Shown here: positions 1-15,359 of the stretch, one piece after another | How the letters are laid out: the number at the start of each line of letters is the position of its first letter | How positions within the stretch are numbered: position 1 is the first letter of the stretch | Notes under the pieces: model-generated | What the model saw: the letters and a program-made list of their open reading frames with translations, nothing else | Databases searched by the model: none | Told to the model about the DNA's origin: nothing | From: Janibacter sp. CX7 | GTDB lineage: Bacteria; Actinomycetota; Actinomycetes; Actinomycetales; Dermatophilaceae | Length of the DNA: 64,000 nt | Reading direction: 5' to 3' | Assembly: GCF_024362365.1 (NCBI RefSeq) | Contig: NZ_CP101464.1 | Coordinates: 1 to 64,000 of the forward strand | Translations under genes and position numbers: made by a program

Positions 1-1503
1 GTGGCCGGAGGCGAGGTCGACTTCGGCGAGGTGTGGCGCACGACCCTCGACACCCTGGACGCCGACGGAGTCCCCGTCACCCGACGCGCCTTCCTGAGCA
101 TGGCCCGCCTCGTCGGCCTGCTCGACGACACCGCGCTCATCGCCGTCCCCGACGACTTCTCGAAGAACTTCGTCGAGCAGCGACTGCGCATGCACGTCAC
201 CCAGGCCCTCTCGGAGCAGCTCGGTCGCGAGGTCCGTCTGGCCGTGACCGTCGACCCCGATCTCGCCGACGGCGAGCCGCTGCCACCGACCCAGGGACTC
301 GCCGGCGACGAGCCGGCCCTCCCTTCGAGCGAGGCGACGCAGCAGCCGACGCCCCAGGGACTGTCCTCGACGCTCCCCGTGGAGGGTCGTGACGACGGGC
401 TCGTCGACGAGGACCCGGAGCCGGCGCCGGTGCGTGCCCGCCGTGGCCGGCCCGAGCCGGAGCAGGTCGAGCTGACCCGGCTCAACCCCAAGTACACCTT
501 CGACACCTTCGTCATCGGCGCGAGCAACCGCTTCGCCAATGCCGCGGCCGTCGCGGTCGCCGAGGCCCCCGCCAAGGCCTACAACCCGCTCTTCATCTAC
601 GGGGAGTCCGGGCTGGGCAAGACCCACCTGCTCCACGCCATCGGCCACTACGCGCGCAGTCTCTACCCGCACGTCAAGGTGCGCTACGTGAACTCCGAGG
701 AGTTCACCAACGACTTCATCAACAGCATCCGCGACGACAAGGCGGCCAACTTCCAGCGCCGCTACCGCGACGTCGACGTGCTGCTCATCGACGACATCCA
801 GTTCCTCCAGGGCAAGATGCAGACGCAGGAGGAGTTCTTCCACACCTTCAACACGCTGCACAACGCCAACAAGCAGGTCGTCATCACCTCGGACGTCGCG
901 CCGAAGCTGCTCTCCGGCTTCGAGGAGCGCATGCGCAGCCGCTTCGAGTGGGGTCTGCTCACCGACGTGCAGCCGCCGGACCTCGAGACCCGCATCGCGA
1001 TCCTGCGCAAGAAGGCGATCCAGGAAAAGCTCTCCGTCCCTGCCGACGTGCTCGAGTTCATCGCCAGCCGGATCAGCACCAACATCCGTGAGCTCGAGGG
1101 CGCCCTCATCCGCGTCACGGCCTTCGCGAGCCTCAACCGCCAGGCCGTCGACATCGGCCTCGCGCAGATCGTGCTCAAGGACCTCATCCCCAACGAGCAG
1201 TCGAGTGAGATCTCGAGCGCGACGATCATGGCGCAGACGGCTGACTACTTCTCGCTGACGATCGAGGACCTGCAGAGCGCATCGCGCACGCGCAAGCTGA
1301 CGACGGCCCGTCAGATCGCGATGTACCTGTGCCGCGAGCTGACCGAGATGTCGCTGCCGCGCATCGGCGAGCAGTTCGGCGGCCGCGACCACACGACGGT
1401 CATGCACGCCGAGCGCAAGATCCGTGAGCTCATGGGCGAGCGCCGCGCGATCTACAACCAGGTCACCGAGCTGACCAACCGGATCAAGCAGCAGGCCGGC
1501 TGA
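1..1503 (+). CDS. dnaA: Chromosomal replication initiator DnaA
   Basis: DnaA binds DnaA boxes at oriC and melts the origin in its ATP-bound form. The 500-residue product shows the four usual parts: a helicase-contact domain (about 1-85), an acidic Pro/Glu-rich linker (about 90-160), the AAA+ ATPase with Walker A GESGLGKT (201-208) and Walker B LLIDD (261-265), and the DNA-binding domain with the family signature [15 protein letters not shown] (460-474). oriC follows directly. The window opens on the GTG start codon, so the promoter is out of view and an earlier start cannot be excluded, although the length fits the family. Confidence 0.97.
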   Translation: MAGGEVDFGEVWRTTLDTLDADGVPVTRRAFLSMARLVGLLDDTALIAVPDDFSKNFVEQRLRMHVTQALSEQLGREVRLAVTVDPDLADGEPLPPTQGLAGDEPALPSSEATQQPTPQGLSSTLPVEGRDDGLVDEDPEPAPVRARRGRPEPEQVELTRLNPKYTFDTFVIGASNRFANAAAVAVAEAPAKAYNPLFIYGESGLGKTHLLHAIGHYARSLYPHVKVRYVNSEEFTNDFINSIRDDKAANFQRRYRDVDVLLIDDIQFLQGKMQTQEEFFHTFNTLHNANKQVVITSDVAPKLLSGFEERMRSRFEWGLLTDVQPPDLETRIAILRKKAIQEKLSVPADVLEFIASRISTNIRELEGALIRVTAFASLNRQAVDIGLAQIVLKDLIPNEQSSEISSATIMAQTADYFSLTIEDLQSASRTRKLTTARQIAMYLCRELTEMSLPRIGEQFGGRDHTTVMHAERKIRELMGERRAIYNQVTELTNRIKQQAG

Positions 1504-2257
1504 CCCTCCCTTCGCCCTCCTCCCCCGCGATCGTCGTATATCACGCTATCTAGCGAAGAACACATATCGCCGGATATCCACGCATCGGGACGTTGTCCAC
1601 AGGCTTCTCCCCACCTGTGTGTGCCCTCGCGACCACTCCGTGACCTACCCGCGGGTACCTGTCCGGGACCTCCGTCGTCCACAGATCCACAGGCTGTGGA
1701 CACTCCTGTGGGTACCACCGGCTCCCGGTATGCCGGGCAACACGCCCGAGCTCGTCCACAGCCACCCGGTGCGTCGCCCACACCGAGCCCGCAGCGGGGA
1801 GCACCTCGCCCTTCCGACACCCGACGGGCACGCGACGTCCCCCGACAATTCACATTCGGACGGCCCGGGCTGCGGACGAGACTGTGGATGACGTGTGCAC
1901 GCCCAGGACGGCCTTGGGATTCGCCGGCGTCGTCCACACCCACCCGCAGTGCGTCGACACTCTGTCCACGCCGTCGTCCACACCCGGATCCCGCGCCGTT
2001 GGCGGGCTGGAGGCGGTTGTCCACGATGTCCACACCGCCTAAGACAATGATGAGTCCTCTCTCCATCCATTCCCTCCCCCACGCATGGCTGCTGCCCTGC
2101 CTGTGGACTGCGAGGCGCGGGTGAATGACAAGAAGCGACCTCGGTTCCCAGGAGCGCCCTCGACCACGTAATGTCAGGAACCCATGCGCGGCTACGTGCG
2201 TGGGTCCGTGTCATTCCCATGACCTCGCGCTCGAGCGCGTCGAAGGGTAGGTCTGTC
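1504..2257. other. oriC: Replication origin oriC (dnaA-dnaN intergenic region)
   Basis: This 754-bp gene-free stretch carries a cluster of DnaA boxes close to the actinobacterial consensus TTGTCCACA. Best matches: 1593-1601 (exact), 1675-1683, 1752-1760, 1930-1938 and 1974-1982 (TCGTCCACA), 2017-2025 (TTGTCCACG), 2026-2034 (ATGTCCACA). Reverse-oriented: 1695-1703 (TGTGGACAC), 1883-1891 (TGTGGATGA) and 2102-2110 (TGTGGACTG). The bases around 1530-1580 are the most AT-rich part and are a candidate unwinding site. An imperfect dyad (arms 2171-2190 and 2195-2214, about 15 of 20 pairs) lies before dnaN and may be a leader hairpin. Position between dnaA and dnaN is the standard origin site. Confidence 0.93.
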
Positions 2258-3391
2258 GTGAAGTTCCGCGTCGAGCGCGATGTGCTGGCCGAGGCGGTCA
2301 CCTGGGTGGCCCGTGGCCTGCCGAACCGTCCGCCGGTTCCCGTCCTGGCCGGTGTCCTCGTCGAGGCCTCCGACGAGGGGACGATCACCCTCTCGACCTT
2401 CGACTACGAGGTCTCCGCGCGCATCACCGTGGCCGCCGAGGTGGCCGAGGCGGGCACGGTGCTCGTCCTGGGCCGGCTGCTCGCCGACATCTCGCGCAAC
2501 CTGCCCGGCAAGCCGGTCGACGTCGCGACCGAGGGCTCGAAGGTCCAGGTCACCTGCGGCAGCTCGCGCTTCGCCCTGCTGCAGATGCCGGCCGACGAGT
2601 ACCCGACGCTGCCGACCTCCCCCGAGGGCAGCGGCAGCATCGATGGCACGCTCTTCACCCAGGCCGTGCAGCAGGTCCAGATCGCCGCCGACCGTGGCGA
2701 CACGCTGCCGATCCTCACCGGCGTGCGCGTCGAGATCGAGGGCGAGCGGGTGACGCTGCTGGCGACCGACCGCTACCGCCTCGCGATGCGCGAGCTGACG
2801 TGGAGCCCGAACTCCTCCGATGCCAGCCACGTCGCGCTCATCCCCGCCCGCACCCTGTCGGACACCGCCAAGGCCCTCGGCGCCTCCGGGTCGGTCGAGG
2901 TCTCCCTCGGCGCGGCCGCCGGCGGCTCGGGCCTCGTCGGCTTCGAGGCCGGTCAGCGGCACACGACGAGCCGCCTCCTCGACGGCGAGTACCCCAAGGT
3001 CTCGAAGATCTTCCCCACCGCGAGCGAGACCGAGGCGGTCGTCGACACCGAGGTGCTCACCGAGGCCGTCAAGCGCGTCGCCCTGGTCACCGAGCGCAAC
3101 ACCCCGGTGCGGCTGCGCTTCACCGACGGCCAGGTGACCATCGAGGCCGGTGCCGGTGACGACGCCCAGGCGTCCGAGGCCGTCGAGGCCAAGGTCGACG
3201 GTCCGGACATCGAGGTCGCCTTCAACCCCGGCTACCTCCTCGACGGGCTCGGCGTGCTCGGCACGACCTTCACCCGCCTGTCCTTCACCGCTCCCCTGAA
3301 GCCGGCGATGATCACCGGCCAGGACAGCCAGGAGGGCGAGATCGACACCACCTACCGCTACGTCCTGCAGCCGGTGCGCCTCGCCGGCTGA
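2258..3391 (+). CDS. dnaN: DNA polymerase III beta subunit (sliding clamp)
   Basis: The clamp encircles DNA and tethers the replicative polymerase. The product of 377 residues matches the usual length of actinobacterial DnaN and opens with the conserved VKFRVERDVLAEAVTWVAR. The reading frame is open back to an ATG at 2171, but that would add 29 residues not found in the family and would put a large dyad inside the gene. The GTG at 2258 has a GAAGGG ribosome-binding site at 2242-2247 and is chosen. Three clamp domains are covered (about 1-125, 126-250, 251-377). Confidence 0.95.
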   Translation: MKFRVERDVLAEAVTWVARGLPNRPPVPVLAGVLVEASDEGTITLSTFDYEVSARITVAAEVAEAGTVLVLGRLLADISRNLPGKPVDVATEGSKVQVTCGSSRFALLQMPADEYPTLPTSPEGSGSIDGTLFTQAVQQVQIAADRGDTLPILTGVRVEIEGERVTLLATDRYRLAMRELTWSPNSSDASHVALIPARTLSDTAKALGASGSVEVSLGAAAGGSGLVGFEAGQRHTTSRLLDGEYPKVSKIFPTASETEAVVDTEVLTEAVKRVALVTERNTPVRLRFTDGQVTIEAGAGDDAQASEAVEAKVDGPDIEVAFNPGYLLDGLGVLGTTFTRLSFTAPLKPAMITGQDSQEGEIDTTYRYVLQPVRLAG

Positions 3392-3440
3392 ACCCCCCTT
3401 CGCCCCGGTCGTGGGGTGACCCCGTCAGGAAGGCACTGTC

Positions 3441-4487
3441 ATGCAGCTCGGTCTCATCGGCCTCGGCAAGATGGGTGGCAACATGCGCGAGCGGGTCCGC
3501 CGCGCCGGCCACGAGGTCGTCGGCTACGACACCAACCCCGAGGTCTCCGACGTCGAGAGCGTGCAGGCGATGGTCGACGCGCTCGCCGCGCCGCGGGTCG
3601 TGTGGGTCATGGTGCCGGCGGGTGAGATCACCCGCACGGTCATCGCCGACCTCGCCGATCGCCTCGAGCCCGGTGACCTCGTCGTCGACGGTGGCAATTC
3701 GCGCTTCAGCGACGACCAGCCCAATGCCGACCTGCTCGGCGCGAAGGGGGTCGGGTACCTCGACTGCGGCGTCTCCGGTGGCATCTGGGGCCTGGACAAC
3801 GGCTACGGCCTCATGGTCGGCGGCGACGCGCAGCACGTCGAGCAGGCGATGCCGATCTTCGACGCGCTGCGGCCGGAGGGCCCCCGCGACGAGGGCTTCG
3901 TCCACGCCGGCGACGTCGGCGCAGGGCACTACGTGAAGATGGTCCACAACGGCATCGAGTACGGCCTGATGCACGCCTATGCCGAGGGCTACGAGCTGCT
4001 CGAGAAGAAGGACATCGTCACCGACGTGCCGGGCGCCTTCAAGGCGTGGAGCCGCGGCACGGTCGTGCGCTCCTGGCTGCTCGACCTCATGGTCAAGGCC
4101 CTCGAGGAGAACCCGACGCTCGAGGACGTCAGCGACTACACCGCCGACTCCGGCGAGGGCCGCTGGACCGTCGAGGAGGGCATCGCCAACTCCGTGCCGA
4201 TGCCGGTCATCTCCGCCTCGCTCTTCGCGCGCTTCGCCTCCCGGCAGCAGACGAGCCCGACGATGCAGGCCGTCGCCGCGCTGCGCGGGCAGTTCGGCGG
4301 GCACCAGGTCATGACCGTCGCCGAGGGCGATGACCTGCGAGCCGAGGCAGCGAAGGGCGTGGCCTCCCCCGCGGCGAGCCACGCCCAGGAGGAGAAGAAG
4401 ATCGAGCGGCCGACCTCGCCGGGCCGGGCACCCGAGGGCGACGCCGCAGAGGCCGGCCCGACGAGCGGGTCGGGCTCGACCGAGTGA
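3441..4487 (+). CDS. gnd: 6-phosphogluconate dehydrogenase, decarboxylating (short, YqeC-type)
   Basis: Oxidative decarboxylation of 6-phosphogluconate to ribulose 5-phosphate in the pentose phosphate pathway. The N-terminal Rossmann motif GLGKMGGNM (residues 6-14) and the catalytic-region sequence [11 protein letters not shown] are clear. The core of about 300 residues equals the short, usually NAD-linked class. It is followed by about 45 residues of Ala/Glu/Pro/Ser-rich, probably disordered tail (about 300-348) that is not part of the family fold. AGGAAGG lies just before the ATG at 3441. gnd between dnaN and recF is a common actinobacterial arrangement; recF follows after one base. Confidence 0.93.
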   Translation: MQLGLIGLGKMGGNMRERVRRAGHEVVGYDTNPEVSDVESVQAMVDALAAPRVVWVMVPAGEITRTVIADLADRLEPGDLVVDGGNSRFSDDQPNADLLGAKGVGYLDCGVSGGIWGLDNGYGLMVGGDAQHVEQAMPIFDALRPEGPRDEGFVHAGDVGAGHYVKMVHNGIEYGLMHAYAEGYELLEKKDIVTDVPGAFKAWSRGTVVRSWLLDLMVKALEENPTLEDVSDYTADSGEGRWTVEEGIANSVPMPVISASLFARFASRQQTSPTMQAVAALRGQFGGHQVMTVAEGDDLRAEAAKGVASPAASHAQEEKKIERPTSPGRAPEGDAAEAGPTSGSGSTE

Positions 4488-4488
4488 C

Positions 4489-5694
4489 GTGTACGTCCGC
4501 CACCTGAGCATCGGCGACTTCCGCAGCTATCCGACCGCCGAGCTGGCGCTCGAGCCGGGGGTGACGACCCTCGTCGGGCTCAACGGCCAGGGCAAGACCA
4601 ACCTCGTCGAGGCGATCGGCTACGTCGCCTCGCTCTCGAGCCACCGGGTTGCGACCGACCAGCCGCTCGTGCGCTTCGGCGCCGACCGGGCGATCGTCCG
4701 CTGCGCCGTCGTGCGCGACGAGCGGGAGAGCCTCGTCGAGCTCGAGATCACCCCGGGTCGGGCCAACCGCGCGAAGCTCAACCGCTCCGCGCTCACCCGT
4801 ACCCGCGACGTGCTCGGCACCCTGCGCACGGTGCTCTTCGCCCCCGAGGACCTCGCCCTCATCAAGGGCGACCCCGGTGAGCGACGCCGCTTCCTCGACG
4901 ACCTGCTCGTCCAGCGGCAGCCGCGCTGGTCGGGGGTGCGCTCCGACTACGACAAGATCCTCAAGCAGCGCGGGGCCCTGCTGAAGTCCGCCGCCACCCT
5001 CCTCGGCGGCCGGCGAGGTCGGGGCCGGCGCAGCGCGGCGGCACCGGAGGGCGTCGACCCGAAGGCCGCCGCGGAGGACGCCGTGCGCACCCTCGACATC
5101 TGGGACGAGCACCTCGCGACGGTCGGCAGCCAGCTGCTCTACGCCCGGTTGCGGCTGCTGCGAGACCTCGTGCCCCACCTGCAGGAGGCCTACCGCGAGG
5201 TCAGTGCGAACCAGTCGGAGGCGACGGCGGTCTACCGCAGCTCGCTCCACGACGAGGCGGCCGAGGCGATCGCCGGCGGCGCGGTGCCGGAGCCTGACGA
5301 GCTGCGTCAGATGCTCCTCGACACGTTGGCGCAGCGGCGCGACCAGGAGATCGAGCGTGGGGTCAACCTCGTGGGCCCGCACCGCGACGACCTCGTGCTG
5401 GGCCTGGGGCCGATGCCGGCGAAGGGCTATGCCTCGCACGGCGAGTCGTGGTCCTTCGCGCTCGGGCTGCGCCTGGCGGCCTACCACCTGCTGCGCCACG
5501 ACCTCGGTGACGACCCGGTCCTCGTCCTCGACGACGTCTTCGCGGAGCTCGACAGCGGCCGCCGGGAGCGGCTCGCGGCGATGATCGCCGACTGCGAGCA
5601 GGTGCTCATCACCGCGGCGGTGCCCGAGGACGTGCCGGAGTCGATGTCCGGACGCCGCTACTCCGTCACGCTCGGCGAGGTGTCCGGCCCATGA
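4489..5694 (+). CDS. recF: DNA replication and repair protein RecF
   Basis: RecF is an SMC-like ATPase that helps RecA load on gapped DNA. The protein (401 residues) starts [14 protein letters not shown] with Walker [10 protein letters not shown] near residue 30, and has the C-terminal ABC-type signature region and Walker [12 protein letters not shown]. The frame is open upstream inside gnd, but the GTG at 4489, one base after the gnd stop, gives the conserved N-terminus. A basic insert ([16 protein letters not shown]) sits near the middle. The stop overlaps the start of the next gene, so translation is coupled. Confidence 0.95.
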   Translation: MYVRHLSIGDFRSYPTAELALEPGVTTLVGLNGQGKTNLVEAIGYVASLSSHRVATDQPLVRFGADRAIVRCAVVRDERESLVELEITPGRANRAKLNRSALTRTRDVLGTLRTVLFAPEDLALIKGDPGERRRFLDDLLVQRQPRWSGVRSDYDKILKQRGALLKSAATLLGGRRGRGRRSAAAPEGVDPKAAAEDAVRTLDIWDEHLATVGSQLLYARLRLLRDLVPHLQEAYREVSANQSEATAVYRSSLHDEAAEAIAGGAVPEPDELRQMLLDTLAQRRDQEIERGVNLVGPHRDDLVLGLGPMPAKGYASHGESWSFALGLRLAAYHLLRHDLGDDPVLVLDDVFAELDSGRRERLAAMIADCEQVLITAAVPEDVPESMSGRRYSVTLGEVSGP

Positions 5695-6257
5695 GCGAAG
5701 GGGAGGTCCCGCCCCCTTCGTCGGGAGATGGCGGGGACGAGCCACAGCCCTCCACGGCGCCGGCCGAGGAGGAGCAGGACGCGGCGGCCGCCGCCCTGGC
5801 CCGCGCCCGAGCGGTCGCGGCGACGAAGGGGCTGCGCCCCGGCATGAAGCCGCGGCCCAAGCGGAAGTGGCAGCCCCGCGGCGTGCTCGCCGGCACCGGT
5901 CGCGACCCGATGACCGTCGGCGAGCAGGTGGAGCGGCTCGTCGGCGACCGCGGGTGGCAGGTCGACGTCGCCGCCGGCTCGGTCATGGGGCGATGGCCGG
6001 AGATCGTCGGCCGGCAGGTGGCCGAGCACTGCGAGCCGGTGACCTTCGAGGCGGGGGTGCTCTCGGTGCGGGCCGACTCGACGGCCTGGGCGACGCAGAT
6101 CCGGCTGCTGTCGAGCTCGCTGCTCGGAAGCATCGCCGAGGCCGTCGGTCCCGATGTCGTGCACGAGCTGCGGGTCCACGGGCCGAGCGCCCCGTCGTGG
6201 TCGCGGGGGCCGCGGCGCACGAGTGACGGTCGGGGGCCGCGCGACACCTACGGGTAG
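5691..6257 (+). CDS. dciA: DUF721 protein, DciA-type replicative helicase partner
   Basis: The C-terminal two thirds (about 70-165) form a DUF721 domain: the region from [13 protein letters not shown] through [18 protein letters not shown] to [15 protein letters not shown] is typical. DciA proteins of this family interact with replicative helicase DnaB in bacteria lacking DnaC/DnaI; the orthologue in this position in mycobacteria is Rv0004. The N-terminal 65 residues are acidic, then basic, and look unstructured. The ATG overlaps the recF stop (ATGA at 5691-5694), making recF-dciA a coupled pair. The helicase role is family knowledge, not visible in the sequence. Confidence 0.88.
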   Translation: MSEGEVPPPSSGDGGDEPQPSTAPAEEEQDAAAAALARARAVAATKGLRPGMKPRPKRKWQPRGVLAGTGRDPMTVGEQVERLVGDRGWQVDVAAGSVMGRWPEIVGRQVAEHCEPVTFEAGVLSVRADSTAWATQIRLLSSSLLGSIAEAVGPDVVHELRVHGPSAPSWSRGPRRTSDGRGPRDTYG

Positions 6258-6271
6258 CGCACACTGGGCAC

Positions 6272-6826
6272 ATGGGGATCCTGCAGACCGACGCGCTGGT
6301 GCTCGACCAGGTGCGCTCCTTCATGAGCAACGACTTCGGTATCCACGACCTCGCCGGTGCGCCGATCGGGCGCATCGTCACCGAGGGTGGCATGGGCTCG
6401 CGGCTGCTCATGGGCAACCGCCAGCTGGCGATCGTCGACACCGACGGGACCCTGCTCGTGCGGGTCGTCGACCCGCCGGGCATCGGCCTCGACCGCTACG
6501 AGGTGCACGACGCGCAGGGCCAGGTCATCGCGCGGGTGGTCAAGGAGTTCACCTTCTTCAAGAAGGCACTGCGCATCGAGCTCGCGACCGGCCCGCAGCT
6601 GCGGCTCGAGGGCTCGATGTGGGACCGGGAGTTCCAGGTGACCGGCCCCGGCGGCCTGGCCGCGACCGCGAGCCGCCACTGGCCGGGCGTCGCGCAGGCC
6701 TTCCTCGGCAGGGAGCGCTACGTCCTCGGCTTCGTCCCGCAGGTGCCCGTGCCGGAAAAGCTCGGCACCATCGGTGCCGTCATCGCGCTCGACCTGATCC
6801 GGGCCAAGGAGCGCAACAACGGCTGA
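6272..6826 (+). CDS. LURP-one-related (LOR) / scramblase-fold protein
   Basis: The 184-residue protein has the repeating pattern of the LURP-one/tubby-like beta-barrel family: phrases such as YEVHDAQGQVIARV, KEFTFFKKALRIEL, LEGSMWDREFQVTG and the C-terminal helix GTIGAVIALDLIRA. Such barrels bind lipids or act as phospholipid-scramblase relatives; substrate is unknown here. No Shine-Dalgarno is visible; CACACT at 6260-6265 lies six bases before the ATG, so the mRNA may be leaderless. It is the first gene of an insert between dciA and gyrB that is not part of the conserved origin block. Confidence 0.8.
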   Translation: MGILQTDALVLDQVRSFMSNDFGIHDLAGAPIGRIVTEGGMGSRLLMGNRQLAIVDTDGTLLVRVVDPPGIGLDRYEVHDAQGQVIARVVKEFTFFKKALRIELATGPQLRLEGSMWDREFQVTGPGGLAATASRHWPGVAQAFLGRERYVLGFVPQVPVPEKLGTIGAVIALDLIRAKERNNG

Positions 6827-6854
6827 CGTGGGGACCACCCTTCGCCCGCGGCCA

Positions 6855-6875
6855 GCGTTCCGCGAAGGGGAACGC
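6855..6875. terminator. Short hairpin after the LURP-one gene
   Basis: GCGTTCC (6855-6861) pairs with GGAACGC (6869-6875) around a 7-nt loop containing CGAAGG. It may stop transcription between the LURP-one gene and the ferredoxin gene. No T-run follows. Confidence 0.4.
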
Positions 6876-6954
6876 CCGCTCCCTTCGTCCGTGGCGTCGA
6901 CCACAGTGTGTGGACCGGGTCGCCGACGACCCGGTGACCACGAAGGAGTGCCCG

Positions 6955-7323
6955 ATGGCGACGATCATCGTGCAGCCGTCGGGCACGCAGATCCACGTCG
7001 AGCCCGGTGACACGCTGCTCGCCGGCCTGCAGAAGGCCGGCTATGCCTACACGGTGGGTTGCCGCCGTGGGGGCTGCGGCATCTGCAAGGTGGACGTCGT
7101 CGACGGAGAGTTCTCCTACAACCGACCCGTGGCCGACACGGTCATCACCGACGAGGAGCGTGGCGACGGCACCTGCCTGAGCTGCCGTGCCGTCGCCGAG
7201 TGTGACCTCGTCATCGAGATGCGCGACGCATCCCTGCGTCTCGTCAACCCCTTGCTCGGCACGATCAACGCGGCGCGCTGCGACCGCGAACGGTCTGCCG
7301 GGACCCCACCGGAGGAGCAGTAG
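6955..7323 (+). CDS. Plant-type [2Fe-2S] ferredoxin, XylT/DmpQ-like
   Basis: The 122-residue protein has the chloroplast-type cluster ligands C36, C41, C44 (in CRRGGCGIC) and C74 (in GTCLSC), i.e. CX4CX2CX29C. Small ferredoxins of this class stand next to catechol 2,3-dioxygenase genes in aromatic meta-cleavage operons and re-reduce the dioxygenase iron when it becomes oxidised. That fits here: the next gene, two bases on, is a catechol 2,3-dioxygenase, but a broken one. The ATG follows AAGGAG (6942-6947). The ferredoxin frame is intact, so its partner may lie elsewhere or the gene is a relic. A small inverted repeat CCACA-GTG-TGTGG (6901-6913) upstream could be an operator. Confidence 0.88.
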   Translation: MATIIVQPSGTQIHVEPGDTLLAGLQKAGYAYTVGCRRGGCGICKVDVVDGEFSYNRPVADTVITDEERGDGTCLSCRAVAECDLVIEMRDASLRLVNPLLGTINAARCDRERSAGTPPEEQ

Positions 7324-7325
7324 AC

Positions 7326-7833
7326 ATGGGCATCATGCGAATGGGCTACGCCCACGTGCGTGTCACCGACATGACCGAGGCGAAGAACCACTACGCCTCG
7401 ACCCTGGGTCTGTACGAGACCCTCGAGGACACCTCCCCGGAGGGCAACAAGCGTGTCTTCTACAAGGGCTGGGACGAGTGGGACCACCACTCGGTCGTCC
7501 TCGAGGAGGGGGGCGTCGGCGTCGTCAAGTACGGCTGGAAGGTCGAGCACGAGGCCGACATCGACGACGTCGAGGCCAAGGCCAGGGCCTTCGGCCTGAC
7601 CGTCGAGCGCATGTCGAAGGGGGACAACCCGGAGATCGGCGACGGCATTCGCTTCGTCACGCCGAGCGAGCACGTCTTCGAGGTCTACCACCAGGCGACC
7701 TCGATCGGTACCGAGGTCGGGACGCACAACCCCGACCCCTTGCCGCGAGGGCGGCAACTTCAGCCGCGAGTTCTTCACCGAGCCCAAGGCCGTCGTCATG
7801 CAGATCGACCGCACCGTCGAGGGCGCCTCCTGA
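7326..7833 (+). pseudogene. Catechol 2,3-dioxygenase, 5' fragment with internal deletion and frameshift
   Basis: The first about 140 codons are a clear extradiol dioxygenase N-terminal domain: MGIMRMGYAHVRVTDM, YKGWDEWDHHSVVL, KVEHEADID and, just before the break, GTEVGTHNPDP. In intact enzymes of about 300 residues this is followed by the second domain carrying the two His and one Glu that bind iron; that whole domain is missing. At about 7735-7750 the sequence jumps into another frame, which encodes REFFTEPKAVVMQIDRTVEG and stops at 7831-7833; I could not place that piece. Product cannot be an active dioxygenase. It may mark deletion of a longer meta-cleavage operon. Confidence 0.82.
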
Positions 7834-7842
7834 CAGCCCGAA

Positions 7843-7880
7843 GGGGGGTCCACGTCACCTCGTCGATTGGCGGACCCCCC
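7843..7880. terminator. G/C-rich hairpin after the dioxygenase remnant
   Basis: GGGGGGTCC (7843-7851) pairs with GGACCCCCC (7872-7880) across a 20-nt loop, and GTTGTTAT follows. Likely terminator; it begins with a CGAAGGG motif copy at 7839-7845. Confidence 0.6.
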
Positions 7881-7951
7881 GGGTTGTTATGGCATCGTGA
7901 GATGTCGCTCTTGATCCAGAGGGCGGCCCTATGCCTTCGAGGAGAGCAACC

Positions 7952-8812
7952 ATGAGCGGACCGGAGAACCCGCGAGGCGGCGACGCCTTCGACGACTTCT
8001 TCGGCGACCCGACGCCGTCCGGTCGGATGGGTCCGTTGCCCACCGAGCCCGGCGTGTCCCCCTCCGCCGAGGACCAGCCGACGCAGGACGTCGATCTCGC
8101 CCGCCGCACCGAGCAGCCCACCCAGGCCGCGCAGCCGCTGCCGGCCATCGAGCCGGAGCCGACGCCGCAGGGCGCCGTGCCCGAGGACTGGTGGGACCCC
8201 GAGCCGGTCACCACCCCCTCCGCCCCCGCGGCCGCCGCCGGCGGCACCTGGCAGACCGTCCCGGCCCAGCAGCCGAGCCCCTACCACGACGAGCCCCGGC
8301 GCTCGGGCCGCAGCACCTCCCCGCTCGGCCTCGTCGCCCTCCTCGTCGGCGGCGTGCTCCTCGGCGGCCTGTGCGTCGGCGGCACCGTCATGGCGATGGG
8401 TGGTGGCGACGACGAGCCGACCGCGCAGACGACGGTCACCCAGACCTCCTCCCCCGACACGACCCAGCCGTCGTCGACCTCGAGCGAGGAGTCGAGCACC
8501 ACGAGCTCGACGAAGCCGAAGACCAAGAGCTCGACGAAGGCCAAGCCCACCCGCTCCAACGTCGCCCCTGCCGGCGTCAAGCAGTGCGCCGGGCCCTCCG
8601 GTGGCGCCGCGGCCGGTGCGGGCTCGACGGTGACGAGCTGCGAGTTCGCCATCGCCGTGCGCGATGCCTACCTCGCGGCCGCTCCCGACGGCGGCAAGGC
8701 GACGGTGCGGGTCACCAGCCCGGTGACCGACAAGGCCTACACGATGCGCTGCACCGGCGCGGCCGTCACCCGCTGCACCGGTGGCAACGACGCCGTCGTC
8801 GTCATCTACTGA
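7952..8812 (+). CDS. Single-pass membrane protein with Ser/Thr-rich stalk and Cys-containing outer domain
   Basis: No family recognised. Of 286 residues, the first about 120 are cytoplasmic, acidic and proline-rich with DAFDDFFGDPTPSG near the start; one membrane segment follows (LGLVALLVGGVLLGGL, about 130-150); then a stalk of Ser, Thr and Lys (about 160-200) and a small outer domain with four cysteines (KQCAG, TSCEF, MRCTG, TRCTG) ending in VVVIY. The layout resembles actinobacterial cell-surface sensors or substrates of Ser/Thr kinases. The ATG at 7952 has GGAG at 7941-7944; an upstream in-frame ATG at 7931 lacks one. The next gene begins one base after the stop. Confidence 0.75.
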   Translation: MSGPENPRGGDAFDDFFGDPTPSGRMGPLPTEPGVSPSAEDQPTQDVDLARRTEQPTQAAQPLPAIEPEPTPQGAVPEDWWDPEPVTTPSAPAAAAGGTWQTVPAQQPSPYHDEPRRSGRSTSPLGLVALLVGGVLLGGLCVGGTVMAMGGGDDEPTAQTTVTQTSSPDTTQPSSTSSEESSTTSSTKPKTKSSTKAKPTRSNVAPAGVKQCAGPSGGAAAGAGSTVTSCEFAIAVRDAYLAAAPDGGKATVRVTSPVTDKAYTMRCTGAAVTRCTGGNDAVVVIY

Positions 8813-8813
8813 C

Positions 8814-12075
<3,262 letters not shown>

Positions 12076-12138
12076 CGCGACCACGCGCCGAGCCAGCCTT
12101 CGCCCCCCTTCGGCACGACCCCGAGGTGACCTGACCAC

Positions 12139-14705
<2,567 letters not shown>

Positions 14706-14709
<4 letters not shown>

Positions 14710-15176
14710 GCACGACAGGAGACACCACGGCCGTCCGCACGGCCGCGGGGCCGTCCCAGGCGACCCGACGCACCGCGTCGGCCGGAGCCTCACGACCTGC
14801 GCCGCGAGGTGGCCGCCGGGTCAAGCTCATGGTCTCGCGGGTCGACCCCTTCTCCGTGATGAAGGTCGGCTTCCTCGTCTCGGTGGCCATGGGCATCGCC
14901 TTGGTCGTCATGACCGGCGTCATGTGGGCCCTGCTGTCCGCGATGGGCGTCTTCGACTCGATCAACGAGCTCGCCGGCCAGATCATCGGTGACGGCTCGG
15001 GCGAGACCTTCGACGTCATGGACTTCCTCGGCTTCGGCCGCGTGCTGTCCCTGTCGATCGTCATCGCGGTCATCGACGTCTTCCTCCTGACGGCCGTCGC
15101 CACCCTCGGTGCCTTCCTCTACAACATCGTCGCCAGCCTCGTCGGCGGCGTGCACATGACGCTGACCGACGACTGA
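14706..15176 (+). CDS. DUF3566 membrane protein
   Basis: Orthologous in position and layout to mycobacterial Rv0007: a basic, Ser/Thr/Pro-rich cytoplasmic tail (1-40), the motif [21 protein letters not shown] leading into the first membrane helix, an amphipathic spacer ([34 protein letters not shown]) and a second membrane helix before [11 protein letters not shown]. Function is not known for the family; its conserved place behind gyrA suggests a link to cell growth or division. The GTGA overlap with gyrA (14706-14709) implies coupled translation. Confidence 0.88.
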
Positions 15177-15196
15177 TCCGCGCACCGACCGCCGTT

Positions 15197-15226
15197 TTGG
15201 TGTCGGCGGGAAGTGTGGGGTAATCT
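15197..15226 (+). promoter_or_regulatory. Promoter of tRNA-Ile
   Basis: A -35-like TTGGTG (15197-15202) and a -10 box TAATCT (15221-15226) are separated by 18 nt and end 36 nt before the tRNA. Confidence 0.6.
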
Positions 15227-15262
15227 CGGGCGTCGCGCCACGGAGAGATCCACGGCGCACAC

Positions 15263-15339
15263 GGGCCCATAGCTCAGGCGGTTAGAGCGCTTCGCTGATA
15301 ACGAAGAGGTCGGAGGTTCAAGTCCTCCTGGGCCCACCA
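15263..15339 (+). tRNA. tRNA-Ile (GAT anticodon)
   Basis: A full cloverleaf: acceptor GGGCCCA pairs with TGGGCCC, D-arm GCTCAGGCGGTTAGAGC, anticodon stem-loop with GAT at 15297-15299, T-arm GGAGGTTCAAGTCCTCC. The 3' CCA is encoded (15337-15339). Ile and Ala tRNAs after gyrA are the typical actinobacterial order. Confidence 0.97.
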
Positions 15340-15359
15340 CTGACGGTGAGGAGATCTCC

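Noticed and set aside
2171..2257. N-terminal extension of DnaN from the ATG at 2171
   Set aside because: The 29 extra residues do not belong to the family, cover a dyad, and the GTG at 2258 has a proper ribosome-binding site and the conserved N-terminus.
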